Assembly (NCBI GenBank): GCA_027489035.1
Contig: JAIYAN010000010.1
Coordinates: 1-64,000 of the forward strand
DNA: 64,000 nt
Reading direction: 5' to 3'
DNA from: Chitinophagaceae bacterium
GTDB taxonomy: Bacteria > Bacteroidota > Bacteroidia > Chitinophagales > Chitinophagaceae
Below are positions 55,423 through 64,000 of the stretch, piece by piece. Position numbers and translations under genes: made by a program. The notes beneath the pieces were generated by a model. It had not been told where the DNA came from, made no database searches, and was given only the letters and a program-made list of their open reading frames with translations. Each line of letters begins with the position of its first letter. Position 1 is the stretch's first letter.

Positions 55423-56583
55423 ATGAATGTAAACCATATTTTTGCATTGATGATGATGAATAATTTACTTTCCAACTGGCAGCTGATCATTTTTATAATT
55501 TTTTGTGTGATTAGCTTCATTCAATTGTTTTATTTGCTTTTCTTTTTTGGCAGATTGGCTTTATATAAGCAAAAACCGAAAGCTACTAGTCAAACCCATC
55601 CCGTTAGCGTTATTATATGCGCCAGAGATGAAGCAGGTAATATTGCTCAAAACCTTCCAGGCATCTTGGTTCAAGAATACAGTACAACGCACGAAATCGT
55701 TGTTGTGAATGACAACTCTTATGATGACAGCAAATATGTACTTGAAGAATTACAAAAAACCTTTAAACAATTAAACATTATTGAATTAACACAAGAAGCT
55801 AAAATGATACCCGGCAAAAAGTTTCCGCTTGCTATTGGGTTAAAATCGGCAAGGCATGAAATCGTATTGCTTACAGATGCAGACTGCGTTCCAGCAAGTG
55901 AGAATTGGATTCAATCTATGCAAGCTTGTTTTGACGATCAAACAGAAATCGTATTGGGTTACAGCCCTTATCACAAACAAAAATCCTTTTTAAACAAGCT
56001 TATCCGATGGGAAACATTTCATACTGCCATTCAATATTTAAGCTATGCCTTGTGGGGCTTGCCTTACATGGGTGTTGGTAGAAATTTAAGCTACAAGAAA
56101 AAGTTGTTTTATCAACACAAAGGCTTTTCCGCACACAACAATATTCCTGGTGGTGATGATGATTTGTTTGTAAACATGGCAGCAAATTCAAAAAACACAA
56201 AAATCAATATTGATCCCGATGCATTTACTTTAAGCAAACCTGCAGGTTCTTGGAAAAAATGGATTAAACAGAAAAAAAGACATTATACGACAAGCAAATA
56301 CTATAAAAAATCGCATAAATTTTTACTTGGATTATTTTCACTTTCTCAATTTTTATTCTATCCAAGTTTAATTGCTGCTTGTATATTTTTCAGTTGGAAA
56401 TTATCGTTAGTTATTTTCGGATGTAGATTCATTATTCAATTTTTAATCTATGCTAAAACATTGACTAAATTAAACGAAAAAGACCTTATCCCATTGATTC
56501 CATTTTTTGATATTTGGATGTTTGTTTACTACTTAATATTTGCCACATCATTATTTAAAAAACCAAGTCCTGCATGGAAATAA
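55423..56583 (+). CDS. Membrane family 2 glycosyltransferase
   Basis: A 386-aa GT2 transferase. An N-terminal membrane segment (about residues 15-45) precedes the GT-A domain with VSVIICARDEAGNI and the DxD-like LTDADCVP, then GGDDDLFVN and a QKKRHYTTSKYY segment typical of processive or lipid-linked GT2 enzymes. Two to three membrane helices follow at the C-terminus. The stop codon overlaps rsmG by 10 bp, so the two are co-translated. Substrate is unknown. Confidence 0.85.
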   Translation: MNVNHIFALMMMNNLLSNWQLIIFIIFCVISFIQLFYLLFFFGRLALYKQKPKATSQTHPVSVIICARDEAGNIAQNLPGILVQEYSTTHEIVVVNDNSYDDSKYVLEELQKTFKQLNIIELTQEAKMIPGKKFPLAIGLKSARHEIVLLTDADCVPASENWIQSMQACFDDQTEIVLGYSPYHKQKSFLNKLIRWETFHTAIQYLSYALWGLPYMGVGRNLSYKKKLFYQHKGFSAHNNIPGGDDDLFVNMAANSKNTKINIDPDAFTLSKPAGSWKKWIKQKKRHYTTSKYYKKSHKFLLGLFSLSQFLFYPSLIAACIFFSWKLSLVIFGCRFIIQFLIYAKTLTKLNEKDLIPLIPFFDIWMFVYYLIFATSLFKKPSPAWK

Positions 56584-57206
56584 TTGAAAAATACTTTGCT
56601 GATTTTACACCCGAGCAAACACGTCAATTGGGTTTATTAAAACCGCTATACACCGAATGGAACGAAAAAATAAATGTGATTAGTCGGAAGGATATTGACA
56701 ACTTTTATTTGCATCATGTACTTCATTCGTTAACCATTGCAACTACTTTTGAATTTCAGAAAAACACAACCATCATGGATCTCGGTTGTGGCGGTGGATT
56801 CCCAGGAATTCCTTTAGCGATATTTTTTCCGGAAACGAATTTTTATTTGGTAGATAGCATCAATAAGAAATTAAATGTGGTACGTGAAATTGCAGAAACC
56901 GTAGGACTAACTAACATAACGGTAAAACATACCCGCGCAGAAGATATTAAGGACCAAAAATTTGAAGCGGTGATATCAAGAGCAGTTGCGCCTCTCAAAG
57001 ATTTATGGAGATGGAGTAAACCCTTAATGAAAAAACATCCAACTACAAACGAAAATGCTCCAAATGGTTTGATTTGTTTAAAGGGTGGAGATCTAACACA
57101 AGAAATACAAGAAAGCACTTGTAAGCCTTTTGTGTGGAGCATAGATAAGATATTTCCAGAGCCACATTTTAAAGACAAGTATTTATTGTATCAGCCTTAC
57201 AAGTAA
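56574..57206 (+). CDS. rsmG: 16S rRNA (guanine-527-N7)-methyltransferase
   Basis: A 210-aa SAM-dependent methyltransferase that modifies G527 of 16S rRNA. Visible are the SAM motif IMDLGCGGGFPGIPLA, the LVDSINKKLNVV strand and the ISRAVAPL motif. It overlaps the glycosyltransferase gene by 10 bp. Confidence 0.94.
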   Translation: MEIIEKYFADFTPEQTRQLGLLKPLYTEWNEKINVISRKDIDNFYLHHVLHSLTIATTFEFQKNTTIMDLGCGGGFPGIPLAIFFPETNFYLVDSINKKLNVVREIAETVGLTNITVKHTRAEDIKDQKFEAVISRAVAPLKDLWRWSKPLMKKHPTTNENAPNGLICLKGGDLTQEIQESTCKPFVWSIDKIFPEPHFKDKYLLYQPYK

Positions 57207-57234
57207 TTTCAATAAAAGGCAAAGCCCAAATAAT

Positions 57235-59166
57235 TTACCAACTCAACTCAATCAAATTATTTTTCCTTTCTACATCAGCCATTCGCTTTGATGGATCTAC
57301 TTCCGCTTTCGTTAAAGTTGTAAGCTTTTTATTGATACTAACGGTGTAGGTTGGATGTGTCCATTTCCACGCATCTTCTAAAATGTTAGGATGTTTGTTA
57401 TTTTCTGCTGATTTAAAACCGTACATTAAATTCAAAGGAACCACATGCATTTCAGAAGTTCCGTCTTTAAAAGTTAATTTCAAATCAATAGGCATTGGCA
57501 TTTGCCCAATTCTTTTAATTCTAATTTTTGTCGCGCCATTTTCTTCCCACAAACTATCAATGGCATAATCGATGGCTTTTGTAGTGCTCACCCAATATTC
57601 TTTATACCAATCCAATTGCAAACCGCTTACTTTCTCAGCAACACGAATAAAATCAGTTGCATTGGGATGTTTGAATTTCCAAGTGTTATAATATTCGAGT
57701 AAGACCTCATCTCTTTTTTTCTCGCCAATAATATATCCGAGTTGTTCTACAAAAACCTGACCTTTTGAATAGGCATCAATACTATACGCAAAATTATTGT
57801 TGTAATGATCAGCATGTGTGGTCATTGGCTCTTCTAATTTGCTATTTACCAAAGAAAAATAATTGGCATAAGCACTGCAATGATTTTCGGGTAAGCTCTG
57901 TATTAATTTTTTAAGCTTTTCATTGTTTGGATTTTCTTTCAGTGCATCTTCATACTCTGCAATAGAAGTTTTGTGTTCATAAAAATTAGAAACCAGTTCT
58001 TCACCGAAACTTGTAAAGCCCTCATCCATCCATGCATACAAACTTTCATTGGTACCTAAAATCATTTGATACCAATTGTGCATCCATTCGTGAAATGCAG
58101 TACCAATTGAAGCCGAGCTAATCAACGTTGCCATCGCATATTCCATTCCACCATCACCCCCATGAATAAACGAATACTGAGGATACGGATATTTACCAAA
58201 ATGACTTTCAATAAATGGCAATACCGTTGATGCTGCATCTAATACCTTTTTCCATGCCGTATCATTATTTGGATTATTGGGGATATAATTATAAATGACA
58301 TGAAGCATTGGACCGTTCGGCATTTTTTTAGAAAGATGCTTAAAATCGGGGTCTGCCGCCCAAACAAAATCATGGATTTTTTCGCCTTTGAAATGCCATT
58401 TTCTTTTATTAGAAAATACGGGTTTTAATTCCGTTCCAGCAGTATCATATCCCCAACCAATTTCTTTTGCATTCACCAACACGCCTGTACCACCAATTTT
58501 ATACGACTTATCGATGTTAATGGTTACATCAAAATCACCCCAAACACCATAAAACTCACGCGCAACATAAGGTGTTGGATGCCACCCTTCATAATCGTAT
58601 TCACACATTTTTGGATACCATTGACTCATGCTGTAACGAACGCCAGTATTGGGATTGTCTCTACCACTTCTTCTAACCTGCAAAGGAACTTGGGCTTCAA
58701 ATTCCATATCAAATGTAACCGTGGATTTAGGTAAAATTGGTGTTGTAAGATTTACTTCCAAAATCGTTTCATGGTATTTGAATGATTGTGGAATTCCATT
58801 CATCTTCAACGATTTTATTTTTTGATAGCCGATTTCATTTTCTTTCAAATTTAAAATGCGGTCTTTTACCCTTCCATCCCAATCTTGTCTACCATTTATC
58901 AATTGCTTACCCAACTCCCTACTTCTTACATCCATGCTGCTATTCGGTTGAAATGCATTCCAATACAGATGATAAAACACCTTGTCTAATTTATCGGTTG
59001 AATTGTTTTGGTATTGTAATTTCTGTGTACCGGAAAATCGATTGGTTAAGGTATCAACATCAATGTTCATCGTGTACTTAACAGACTGCTGCCATCTTTC
59101 TGGCTGAGCAAACAAACTTGTTGTACTAAAAAAGCAAAGGAAGAAAAAAAGATGATTTAGTTTCAT
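57235..59166 (-). CDS. Secreted M1-family metallopeptidase
   Basis: A 643-aa exported aminopeptidase-type zinc protease (signal peptide ending LFAQ). The zinc site is His359-Glu360-x-x-His363 (HEWMH) with the third ligand Glu382 in MDEGF, the exact HExxH-18-E spacing. The exopeptidase motif usually written GxMEN appears as GGMEYA. Ends without a T9SS domain, so it is probably periplasmic. The start codon is immediately preceded by the A/C-rich mosaic repeat. Confidence 0.9.
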   Translation of the reverse strand: MKLNHLFFFLCFFSTTSLFAQPERWQQSVKYTMNIDVDTLTNRFSGTQKLQYQNNSTDKLDKVFYHLYWNAFQPNSSMDVRSRELGKQLINGRQDWDGRVKDRILNLKENEIGYQKIKSLKMNGIPQSFKYHETILEVNLTTPILPKSTVTFDMEFEAQVPLQVRRSGRDNPNTGVRYSMSQWYPKMCEYDYEGWHPTPYVAREFYGVWGDFDVTINIDKSYKIGGTGVLVNAKEIGWGYDTAGTELKPVFSNKRKWHFKGEKIHDFVWAADPDFKHLSKKMPNGPMLHVIYNYIPNNPNNDTAWKKVLDAASTVLPFIESHFGKYPYPQYSFIHGGDGGMEYAMATLISSASIGTAFHEWMHNWYQMILGTNESLYAWMDEGFTSFGEELVSNFYEHKTSIAEYEDALKENPNNEKLKKLIQSLPENHCSAYANYFSLVNSKLEEPMTTHADHYNNNFAYSIDAYSKGQVFVEQLGYIIGEKKRDEVLLEYYNTWKFKHPNATDFIRVAEKVSGLQLDWYKEYWVSTTKAIDYAIDSLWEENGATKIRIKRIGQMPMPIDLKLTFKDGTSEMHVVPLNLMYGFKSAENNKHPNILEDAWKWTHPTYTVSINKKLTTLTKAEVDPSKRMADVERKNNLIELSW

Positions 59167-59312
59167 ATGAAAAATGTTTGTGGTTTGTTGTTTATGGTTT
59201 GTTGTTTGTGGTTTGGTGTTTGGTGTTTGGTGTTAAAAAGGGAAGATGATTCAACCATTTAACCATTAAACATTAAACCAGCAAAGCGATTTAAACATTT
59301 TTATTCCAGCAT
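59167..59312 (-). repeat. Intergenic mosaic repeat between rsmI and the M1 peptidase
   Basis: On the coding strand a GGTTTAATG/TTTAATGGTTAAATGG block is followed by an A/C-rich block (AACACCAAACACC repeats and CCACAAACAACAAACC) that ends in CCACAAACATTTTTCAT directly before the M1 peptidase ATG. The last 20 bases nearly equal those in front of eda. Confidence 0.75.
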
Positions 59313-59981
59313 CTAATCCTTCTTCCCTTCCACCACAATTACAATCTCTCCTTTTACAGATTTGGCGTTAAAATAATCGTGCACCTCTTGTAAACTTCCG
59401 CGTTTGTTTTCTTCGAATTTTTTAGACAATTCTCGACTAACACTACATTTACGTTCGGCTCCAAAATATTCTATGAAATGACTTAGTGTTTTTACCAATC
59501 GCATTGGACTTTCATAAAAGATCATCGTACGCTCTTCCAAAGCCATTCTTTTTAAAAAGGTTTGTCTGCCTTTTTTAAGGGGCAAAAAACCTTCAAAACA
59601 AAAACTGTCCGTTGGCAATCCACTGTTCACCAAAGCTGGGACAAAAGCTGTTGCACCAGGCAGACAGTTTACTTCTATTCCCTTTTCTACACATGCTTTA
59701 ACCAACAAATATGCAGGATCACTAATGCCGGGTGTACCTGCATCTGTAATCAACGCCATCGTTTTACCCATCAACAATTGATCAATTAAATGACTAACTA
59801 TCTTATGTTCATTATGCTGATGATAGGAAGAAATGGGCTTGTGAATATTGTAATGCTTCAGCAAAACGGATGAAGTTCTGGTATCTTCCGCTAAAATTAA
59901 ATCCACCGCATTTAGCAACTCCACCGCTCTGTAAGTCATATCGGATAAATTGCCAATTGGCGTAGGAATCAAATAAAGCAT
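59313..59981 (-). CDS. rsmI: 16S rRNA 2'-O-ribose C1402 methyltransferase
   Basis: A 222-aa tetrapyrrole-methylase-fold SAM enzyme that methylates the ribose of C1402. It shows TPIGNLSDMTYRA, the LILAEDTRTSSVLL segment, LITDAGTPGISDPAY and CLPGATAFVPALVNSGLP. It lacks the C-terminal extension of the longer E. coli enzyme, as is normal for short family members. Confidence 0.94.
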   Translation of the reverse strand: MLYLIPTPIGNLSDMTYRAVELLNAVDLILAEDTRTSSVLLKHYNIHKPISSYHQHNEHKIVSHLIDQLLMGKTMALITDAGTPGISDPAYLLVKACVEKGIEVNCLPGATAFVPALVNSGLPTDSFCFEGFLPLKKGRQTFLKRMALEERTMIFYESPMRLVKTLSHFIEYFGAERKCSVSRELSKKFEENKRGSLQEVHDYFNAKSVKGEIVIVVEGKKD

Positions 59982-59995
59982 CGGTTGAAAATAAA

Positions 59996-60241
59996 TTATA
60001 AAATAGTTACTTCAAACATTTCCATCACCATATTTGCCAACAATTTAGTGGCTGCATCTGTTGCCATTTGATGGGCTTCTTCTTTAGAATTGGCTTCAAT
60101 TTGCAAATCGATTTGTTTGCCTATACGTACATCTGAAATACCTGACAGTCCTAAATTATGCAAACCGCCTAATACTGCCTTTCCTTGTGGATCCAATAAA
60201 TCTTTTAAAGGCATAACTTTTATTTGTGCAATAAATATCAT
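59996..60241 (-). CDS. purS: Phosphoribosylformylglycinamidine synthase subunit PurS
   Basis: An 81-aa protein of the multi-subunit FGAM synthase (with PurL and PurQ encoded elsewhere). The family pattern VMPLKDLLDPQGKAVLGGLHNLG is clear. Its start codon overlaps the pssA stop (ATGA), so the genes are translationally coupled. Confidence 0.9.
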   Translation of the reverse strand: MIFIAQIKVMPLKDLLDPQGKAVLGGLHNLGLSGISDVRIGKQIDLQIEANSKEEAHQMATDAATKLLANMVMEMFEVTIL

Positions 60242-61005
60242 GATAACTTTTTTTTGTTGAGCAAAGATAAAATAATGTAACTAAGAAATAGAATCGGAAT
60301 TGCTAACCATTTTAAAAAAATACTGCTTATTATTCCAATTACAAATAATAAAATCACTGGAAATAATTCTTGCTTGTTTTTGAAATTTATTTTTAATGAA
60401 AACATTGGGATATTGCTTACCATTAGCCAAGAAATGCCAATAATAATTACATACCAAAACCATTTATTTAACAACAAAAACAATATTTGATCATAAGCGC
60501 ATGTCCAATATATCAAAGGAAAAGAAGCAATAAACAAACCGACAGCAGGTGTAGGCATTCCTCTAAATACTTTAGATTGCGTGGTATCCAAATTAAACTT
60601 TGCCAATCGAAAAGCGGCAGCCATTGCTATGATGAAAGCAGGCATCAATAAAATCAAAGACACCTCAATCCCTCCTTCCGCAGTTGCAAAACTCATTCGT
60701 AAAAATTGATACACAATCATTGAAGGTGCAACACCAAAACTAACTACATCAGCCAAAGAATCGAGCTGCTTGCCCATTTCGGAACTAGCGTTTAATAACC
60801 TTGCTACAAAGCCATCGAGAAAATCAATAACAGCGGCAAGTCCTATACATAATGAAGCCATCCAAATCTTTTCGGGAATATCTACAAATTGACTTCCTTC
60901 AAAATCGTAATGAATAACAATGCCGTTTTGTAAAACAAAAACAATGGCCAAGCAACCAAAAAACAAATTCAATAGGGTAAATAAATTGGGGATATTTTTC
61001 ATCAA
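60238..61005 (-). CDS. pssA: CDP-diacylglycerol-serine O-phosphatidyltransferase
   Basis: A 255-aa inner-membrane CDP-alcohol phosphotransferase making phosphatidylserine, the precursor of phosphatidylethanolamine. The catalytic motif DG-x2-AR-x8-G-x3-D-x3-D is present as DGFVARLLNASSEMGKQLDS plus LAD. About eight membrane segments are visible. It overlaps purS by 4 bp. Confidence 0.92.
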   Translation of the reverse strand: MMKNIPNLFTLLNLFFGCLAIVFVLQNGIVIHYDFEGSQFVDIPEKIWMASLCIGLAAVIDFLDGFVARLLNASSEMGKQLDSLADVVSFGVAPSMIVYQFLRMSFATAEGGIEVSLILLMPAFIIAMAAAFRLAKFNLDTTQSKVFRGMPTPAVGLFIASFPLIYWTCAYDQILFLLLNKWFWYVIIIGISWLMVSNIPMFSLKINFKNKQELFPVILLFVIGIISSIFLKWLAIPILFLSYIILSLLNKKKLS

Positions 61006-61017
61006 ATTAATTGTTGA

Positions 61018-62307
61018 TTATTTTTTCATTAAAGCTTCAATCTCTTCCACTGTTATAGGAATGTTTTTCATAAGATCTTTATTGCCATTTTTGGTAATCC
61101 AGAAATTATTTTCAATGCGAATACCCATTTGTTCTTCTTCAATATAAATTCCTGGTTCAACAGTAAATACCATCCCAGCTTTTATTGGTGCTGTTCTTGT
61201 ACCTAAATCATGTACATCAATACCCAAATGATGTGATATGCCATGGTATAGATACTTGCTAAATGCACGATTATCTGCATCTTCATTTTTCACATCCGAT
61301 TTTGAAATCAAACCTATTTTTTGAAACACAAGACTGGCCTCATCCCCTACTTTTTTGGTGTAATCAATGATGCTAATCCCAGGTTTTAAAATACTTGCCG
61401 CATATAAATGCAAATGCAAACAAGCATTATATACTTCTTTTTGTCTTTTTGAAAATTTTCCATTTACAGGAATGGTACGTGATAAATCAGCGCAATAATT
61501 TCCGTATTCCGCACCAAAATCCATAAGGATTAATTCTCCATCTTTACACACCTGATTATTATCTACATAATGTAATGTTCTAGCACGATCACCTGATGCT
61601 ATGATTGAACCATATGCAGGACCAGTGGCACGTTGCGATAGAAACGAATGATAAATTTCGGCATCTATTTCATACTCCATTACACCAGGTTTTATAAATT
61701 TTAATAACCTTCTAAATGTAACATCTGTAATATCAATGGCTTTTTGCATCACCTCAATTTCAAGTGGTGTTTTTATAGCGCGTAATACTTTCAAAATTTT
61801 TGCACTTCTTTCATAATGATGTAATGGAAAACGCTCACGCATTAATCTAGCATATCGATAATCTCTTACTTCAACATAATTTGACCTTCTGTCATTTTCA
61901 TTGGTATTCAAATAAATGGTATCTGCTAGATGAACCCATGCTTGCAAAAGCCCTTCAAGCATGTCTAACCAAATAATCGTTTTAATGCCAGAAATACCTT
62001 CTGCTTCAAGCTTTCTTAAACGATGACCATCCCATTTTTCCTTCACTTCATTTGGTCTAGTTAATACAAGTACTTCCCTAAATTTAGGATCAGGATTATC
62101 AGGGAATAAAACCAACATGGTATCCTCTTGTTCAACGCCCGTAAGCCAAATCAAATCAGAGTTTTGTTTGAATTTATGTACCTGATCTGCATTGGTAGGC
62201 AGCTCATCATTACTGTTAAAAATGGCAATCGCATTTTTCGACATGTGTGAAACGAATCTTTCTCGATTCTTAATAAAAATTGATGGATTTAATGGAAGAT
62301 ACTTCAT
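61018..62307 (-). CDS. pepP: Xaa-Pro aminopeptidase P
   Basis: A 429-aa cytoplasmic M24B metallopeptidase that removes N-terminal residues preceding proline. It has an N-terminal aminopeptidase P domain (about 1-150) and the pita-bread catalytic domain. Metal ligands are visible as LMDFGAEYGNYCADLSR (two Asp), GISHHLGIDVHD (His), VEPGIYI (Glu) and GIRIENNF (Glu). It ends 12 bp before the pssA start. Confidence 0.93.
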   Translation of the reverse strand: MKYLPLNPSIFIKNRERFVSHMSKNAIAIFNSNDELPTNADQVHKFKQNSDLIWLTGVEQEDTMLVLFPDNPDPKFREVLVLTRPNEVKEKWDGHRLRKLEAEGISGIKTIIWLDMLEGLLQAWVHLADTIYLNTNENDRRSNYVEVRDYRYARLMRERFPLHHYERSAKILKVLRAIKTPLEIEVMQKAIDITDVTFRRLLKFIKPGVMEYEIDAEIYHSFLSQRATGPAYGSIIASGDRARTLHYVDNNQVCKDGELILMDFGAEYGNYCADLSRTIPVNGKFSKRQKEVYNACLHLHLYAASILKPGISIIDYTKKVGDEASLVFQKIGLISKSDVKNEDADNRAFSKYLYHGISHHLGIDVHDLGTRTAPIKAGMVFTVEPGIYIEEEQMGIRIENNFWITKNGNKDLMKNIPITVEEIEALMKK

Positions 62308-62658
62308 GATTGAATATTTATTTTTTTATTACATCCTACACCATGATTCTGGCCTATAGTTAATTTAACTAGATTGGTTATGGGTATTGATGATGTAAAT
62401 TATTTTTTAAAAATACAAGATACCTTATTATCGTATAATGGAGAAATAGAAACTTAATTTCTATAATTTTTAAAAAATAAAACTCATTTAAAATTAGATG
62501 CATTTTAGTCAAACTATACTAACCTTATTTAGAAGAAAATCAAAAAATAACAACTCATAGACAATTATTTTGAATTTCAACTAAATTTTACACTATATTT
62601 TAAACCGAACTATAGAAATATGATTACTACATTTGTTTTTTAATCAAACCAAAGCAAC
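62308..62658. other. AT-rich divergent promoter region pepP/pckA
   Basis: A 351-bp very AT-rich gap between divergent genes. Apart from a promoter-like TACATTTG near the pckA end, no gene, hairpin or repeat stands out. Confidence 0.6.
62628..62635 (+). promoter_or_regulatory. Candidate promoter -7 box for pckA
   Basis: TACATTTG fits the TAnnTTTG consensus and lies 23 nt before the pckA start codon. No clear TTG at the -33 distance. Confidence 0.4.
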
Positions 62659-64000
62659 ATGTCATTAACTACAATTATGGAACCGCCAATCAAGTCAATA
62701 GAGAACCTTGGAATTGTAAATTCAGTAAACGTACATTACCAAACAACTCCACAAGAACTTATAGATGCAACGCTTTTAAGAAAAGAAGGTATCTTAAATG
62801 ATTCAGGCGCGTTAATAATTAATACCGGTGAATTTACAGGTAGAAGCCCTAAAGACAAATTCATCGTAAAGGATGAGATAACAAAAGACACCATTAACTG
62901 GAACAATTTCAACATCCCAATAGAAGGGAAATATTTCGATATCCTTTATAAAAAAATGATGGATTATCTTTCATCGAAAGAAATTTGGGTGAGGGACTGT
63001 GGCGCATGTGCAGATCCAAACTATCATTTGAATATACGAGTTATCAATGAAAACCCTTGGAGTAATTTATTTGCTTACAATATGTTTTTACGTCCTGAAG
63101 AAAAAGAGTTACAAAATTTCAAACCGGATTGGCATATTATTCAAGCGCCAAACTTTAAGGCAGATGCAAAAACTGACGGCACAAGACAACATAATTTTGC
63201 CATTGTAAATTTTACAAAAAAAATAATACTGATTGGTGGAACTGGATATACCGGTGAAATGAAAAAAGGTATTTTCACAATTTTGAATTACATCTTACCT
63301 CAAGAAAAAAATGTGTTGAGTATGCATTGCTCAGCAAACATGGGTAAAGAAGGCGACACTGCAATTTTCTTTGGATTAAGTGGCACAGGTAAAACAACAT
63401 TGAGTGCTGACCCAAATAGAAGTTTGATTGGAGATGATGAACATGGATGGACAAATGATTCGGTTTTTAATTTTGAAGGCGGTTGCTATGCAAAAACAAT
63501 TGATTTAAGTGAAGAGAAAGAACCAGAAATTTTCCATGCCATTAAAACCGGGGCGTTGGTTGAAAACGTAACTTTTATAAACAATTCAAACAAGATTGAT
63601 TTTAAAAGTAAAGAAATAACAGAAAATACAAGAGTAAGTTATCCATTGCATTTCATCAGCAATGCATTAATTCCATCTATTGGAAAAACACCTAAAAATA
63701 TTTTCTTTTTAACAGCTGATGCTTACGGGATTTTACCTCCAATTAGCAAATTAAATCCAGGCCAAGCCATGTATCAATTCATCAGTGGATACACCGCAAA
63801 AGTTGCAGGTACAGAAGCTGGCGTTGTTGAACCAAAATCTACATTCAGTGCTTGTTTTGGTGCACCCTTCATGCCATTACATCCAGGAAAATATGCTGAA
63901 ATGTTGGGCAATAAAATGCGTGAGCACGAAGTAAATGTTTGGATGATAAATACCGGCTGGAGCGGTGGACCATATGGAATTGGCCATCGCATGAATTTAC
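62659..64000 (+). CDS. pckA: ATP-dependent phosphoenolpyruvate carboxykinase (partial)
   Basis: The first 447 codons of an ATP-type PEPCK (usual length about 530-540 aa), cut by the right edge of the window. It converts oxaloacetate to phosphoenolpyruvate for gluconeogenesis. The frame opens MSLTTIMEPPIKSIENLG at 62659. Visible motifs are TGRSPKDKF, the substrate/metal site segment and the kinase P-loop GLSGTGKTTLSADP followed by IGDDEHGW, then ENTRVSYPLHFI and GYTAKVAGTEAGV. No internal stop was found in this frame. Confidence 0.95.
   Translation, partial: MSLTTIMEPPIKSIENLGIVNSVNVHYQTTPQELIDATLLRKEGILNDSGALIINTGEFTGRSPKDKFIVKDEITKDTINWNNFNIPIEGKYFDILYKKMMDYLSSKEIWVRDCGACADPNYHLNIRVINENPWSNLFAYNMFLRPEEKELQNFKPDWHIIQAPNFKADAKTDGTRQHNFAIVNFTKKIILIGGTGYTGEMKKGIFTILNYILPQEKNVLSMHCSANMGKEGDTAIFFGLSGTGKTTLSADPNRSLIGDDEHGWTNDSVFNFEGGCYAKTIDLSEEKEPEIFHAIKTGALVENVTFINNSNKIDFKSKEITENTRVSYPLHFISNALIPSIGKTPKNIFFLTADAYGILPPISKLNPGQAMYQFISGYTAKVAGTEAGVVEPKSTFSACFGAPFMPLHPGKYAEMLGNKMREHEVNVWMINTGWSGGPYGIGHRMNL

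Overview
The window comes from a Bacteroidota chromosome, most likely a Chitinophagaceae-type member. The evidence is a SusC/SusD pair, several long secreted proteins ending in type IX secretion (T9SS) C-terminal domains, AT-rich DNA, TAnnTTTG-like promoter boxes with few Shine-Dalgarno sites, and a Bacteroidota-style ribosomal protein operon. No rRNA, tRNA, CRISPR array, insertion sequence or prophage was seen.

Layout. (1) 108-15983, minus strand: two giant secreted repeat proteins of about 3380 and 1788 aa. (2) 16390-40613, minus strand: fourteen closely packed genes forming an alginate-type polysaccharide utilization locus (PUL). In transcription order they are PL17 oligoalginate lyase, KdgF-like cupin, MBG-repeat surface protein, PL38/PL5-like alginate lyase, SusC, SusD, two tandem esterases, PL6 lyase, S1 sulfatase, a beta-helix protein of unknown specificity, KDG kinase, KDPG aldolase and a hexuronate-type MFS transporter. 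(3) 40908-43577, plus strand: a divergent LacI-family regulator followed by kduI and kduD. (4) 43655-47095: PAP2 phosphatase, a DUF4954 protein and AroQ. (5) 47267-52329, minus strand: carA and the alpha ribosomal operon (infA-rpmJ-rpsM-rpsK-rpsD-rpoA-rplQ). (6) 52411-64000: housekeeping genes (lipoprotein, OmpA-like protein, tgt, glycosyltransferase, rsmG, M1 peptidase, rsmI, purS, pssA, aminopeptidase P) and the start of pckA, which runs off the right edge.

Inferred working of the PUL: surface lyases cut a uronic-acid polymer, SusCD imports oligomers, PL17 releases unsaturated monomers, and KdgF, KduI and KduD convert these to KDG. KdgK and Eda then deliver pyruvate and glyceraldehyde-3-phosphate. 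Two esterases could remove O-acetyl groups and the sulfatase sulfate groups, so the natural substrate may be decorated.

Most interesting points: (a) a LacI-type palindromic motif centred on CCGG lies in the lacI/PUL divergent promoter and also upstream of both giant secreted proteins, suggesting one regulon that couples surface display to polysaccharide use; (b) an A/C-rich mosaic repeat fills four intergenic gaps, always between co-directional genes and always in the same orientation relative to the downstream gene; (c) a structured 229-nt spacer separates rpsM and rpsK; (d) the tRNA-guanine transglycosylase lacks two of the three usual zinc cysteines.
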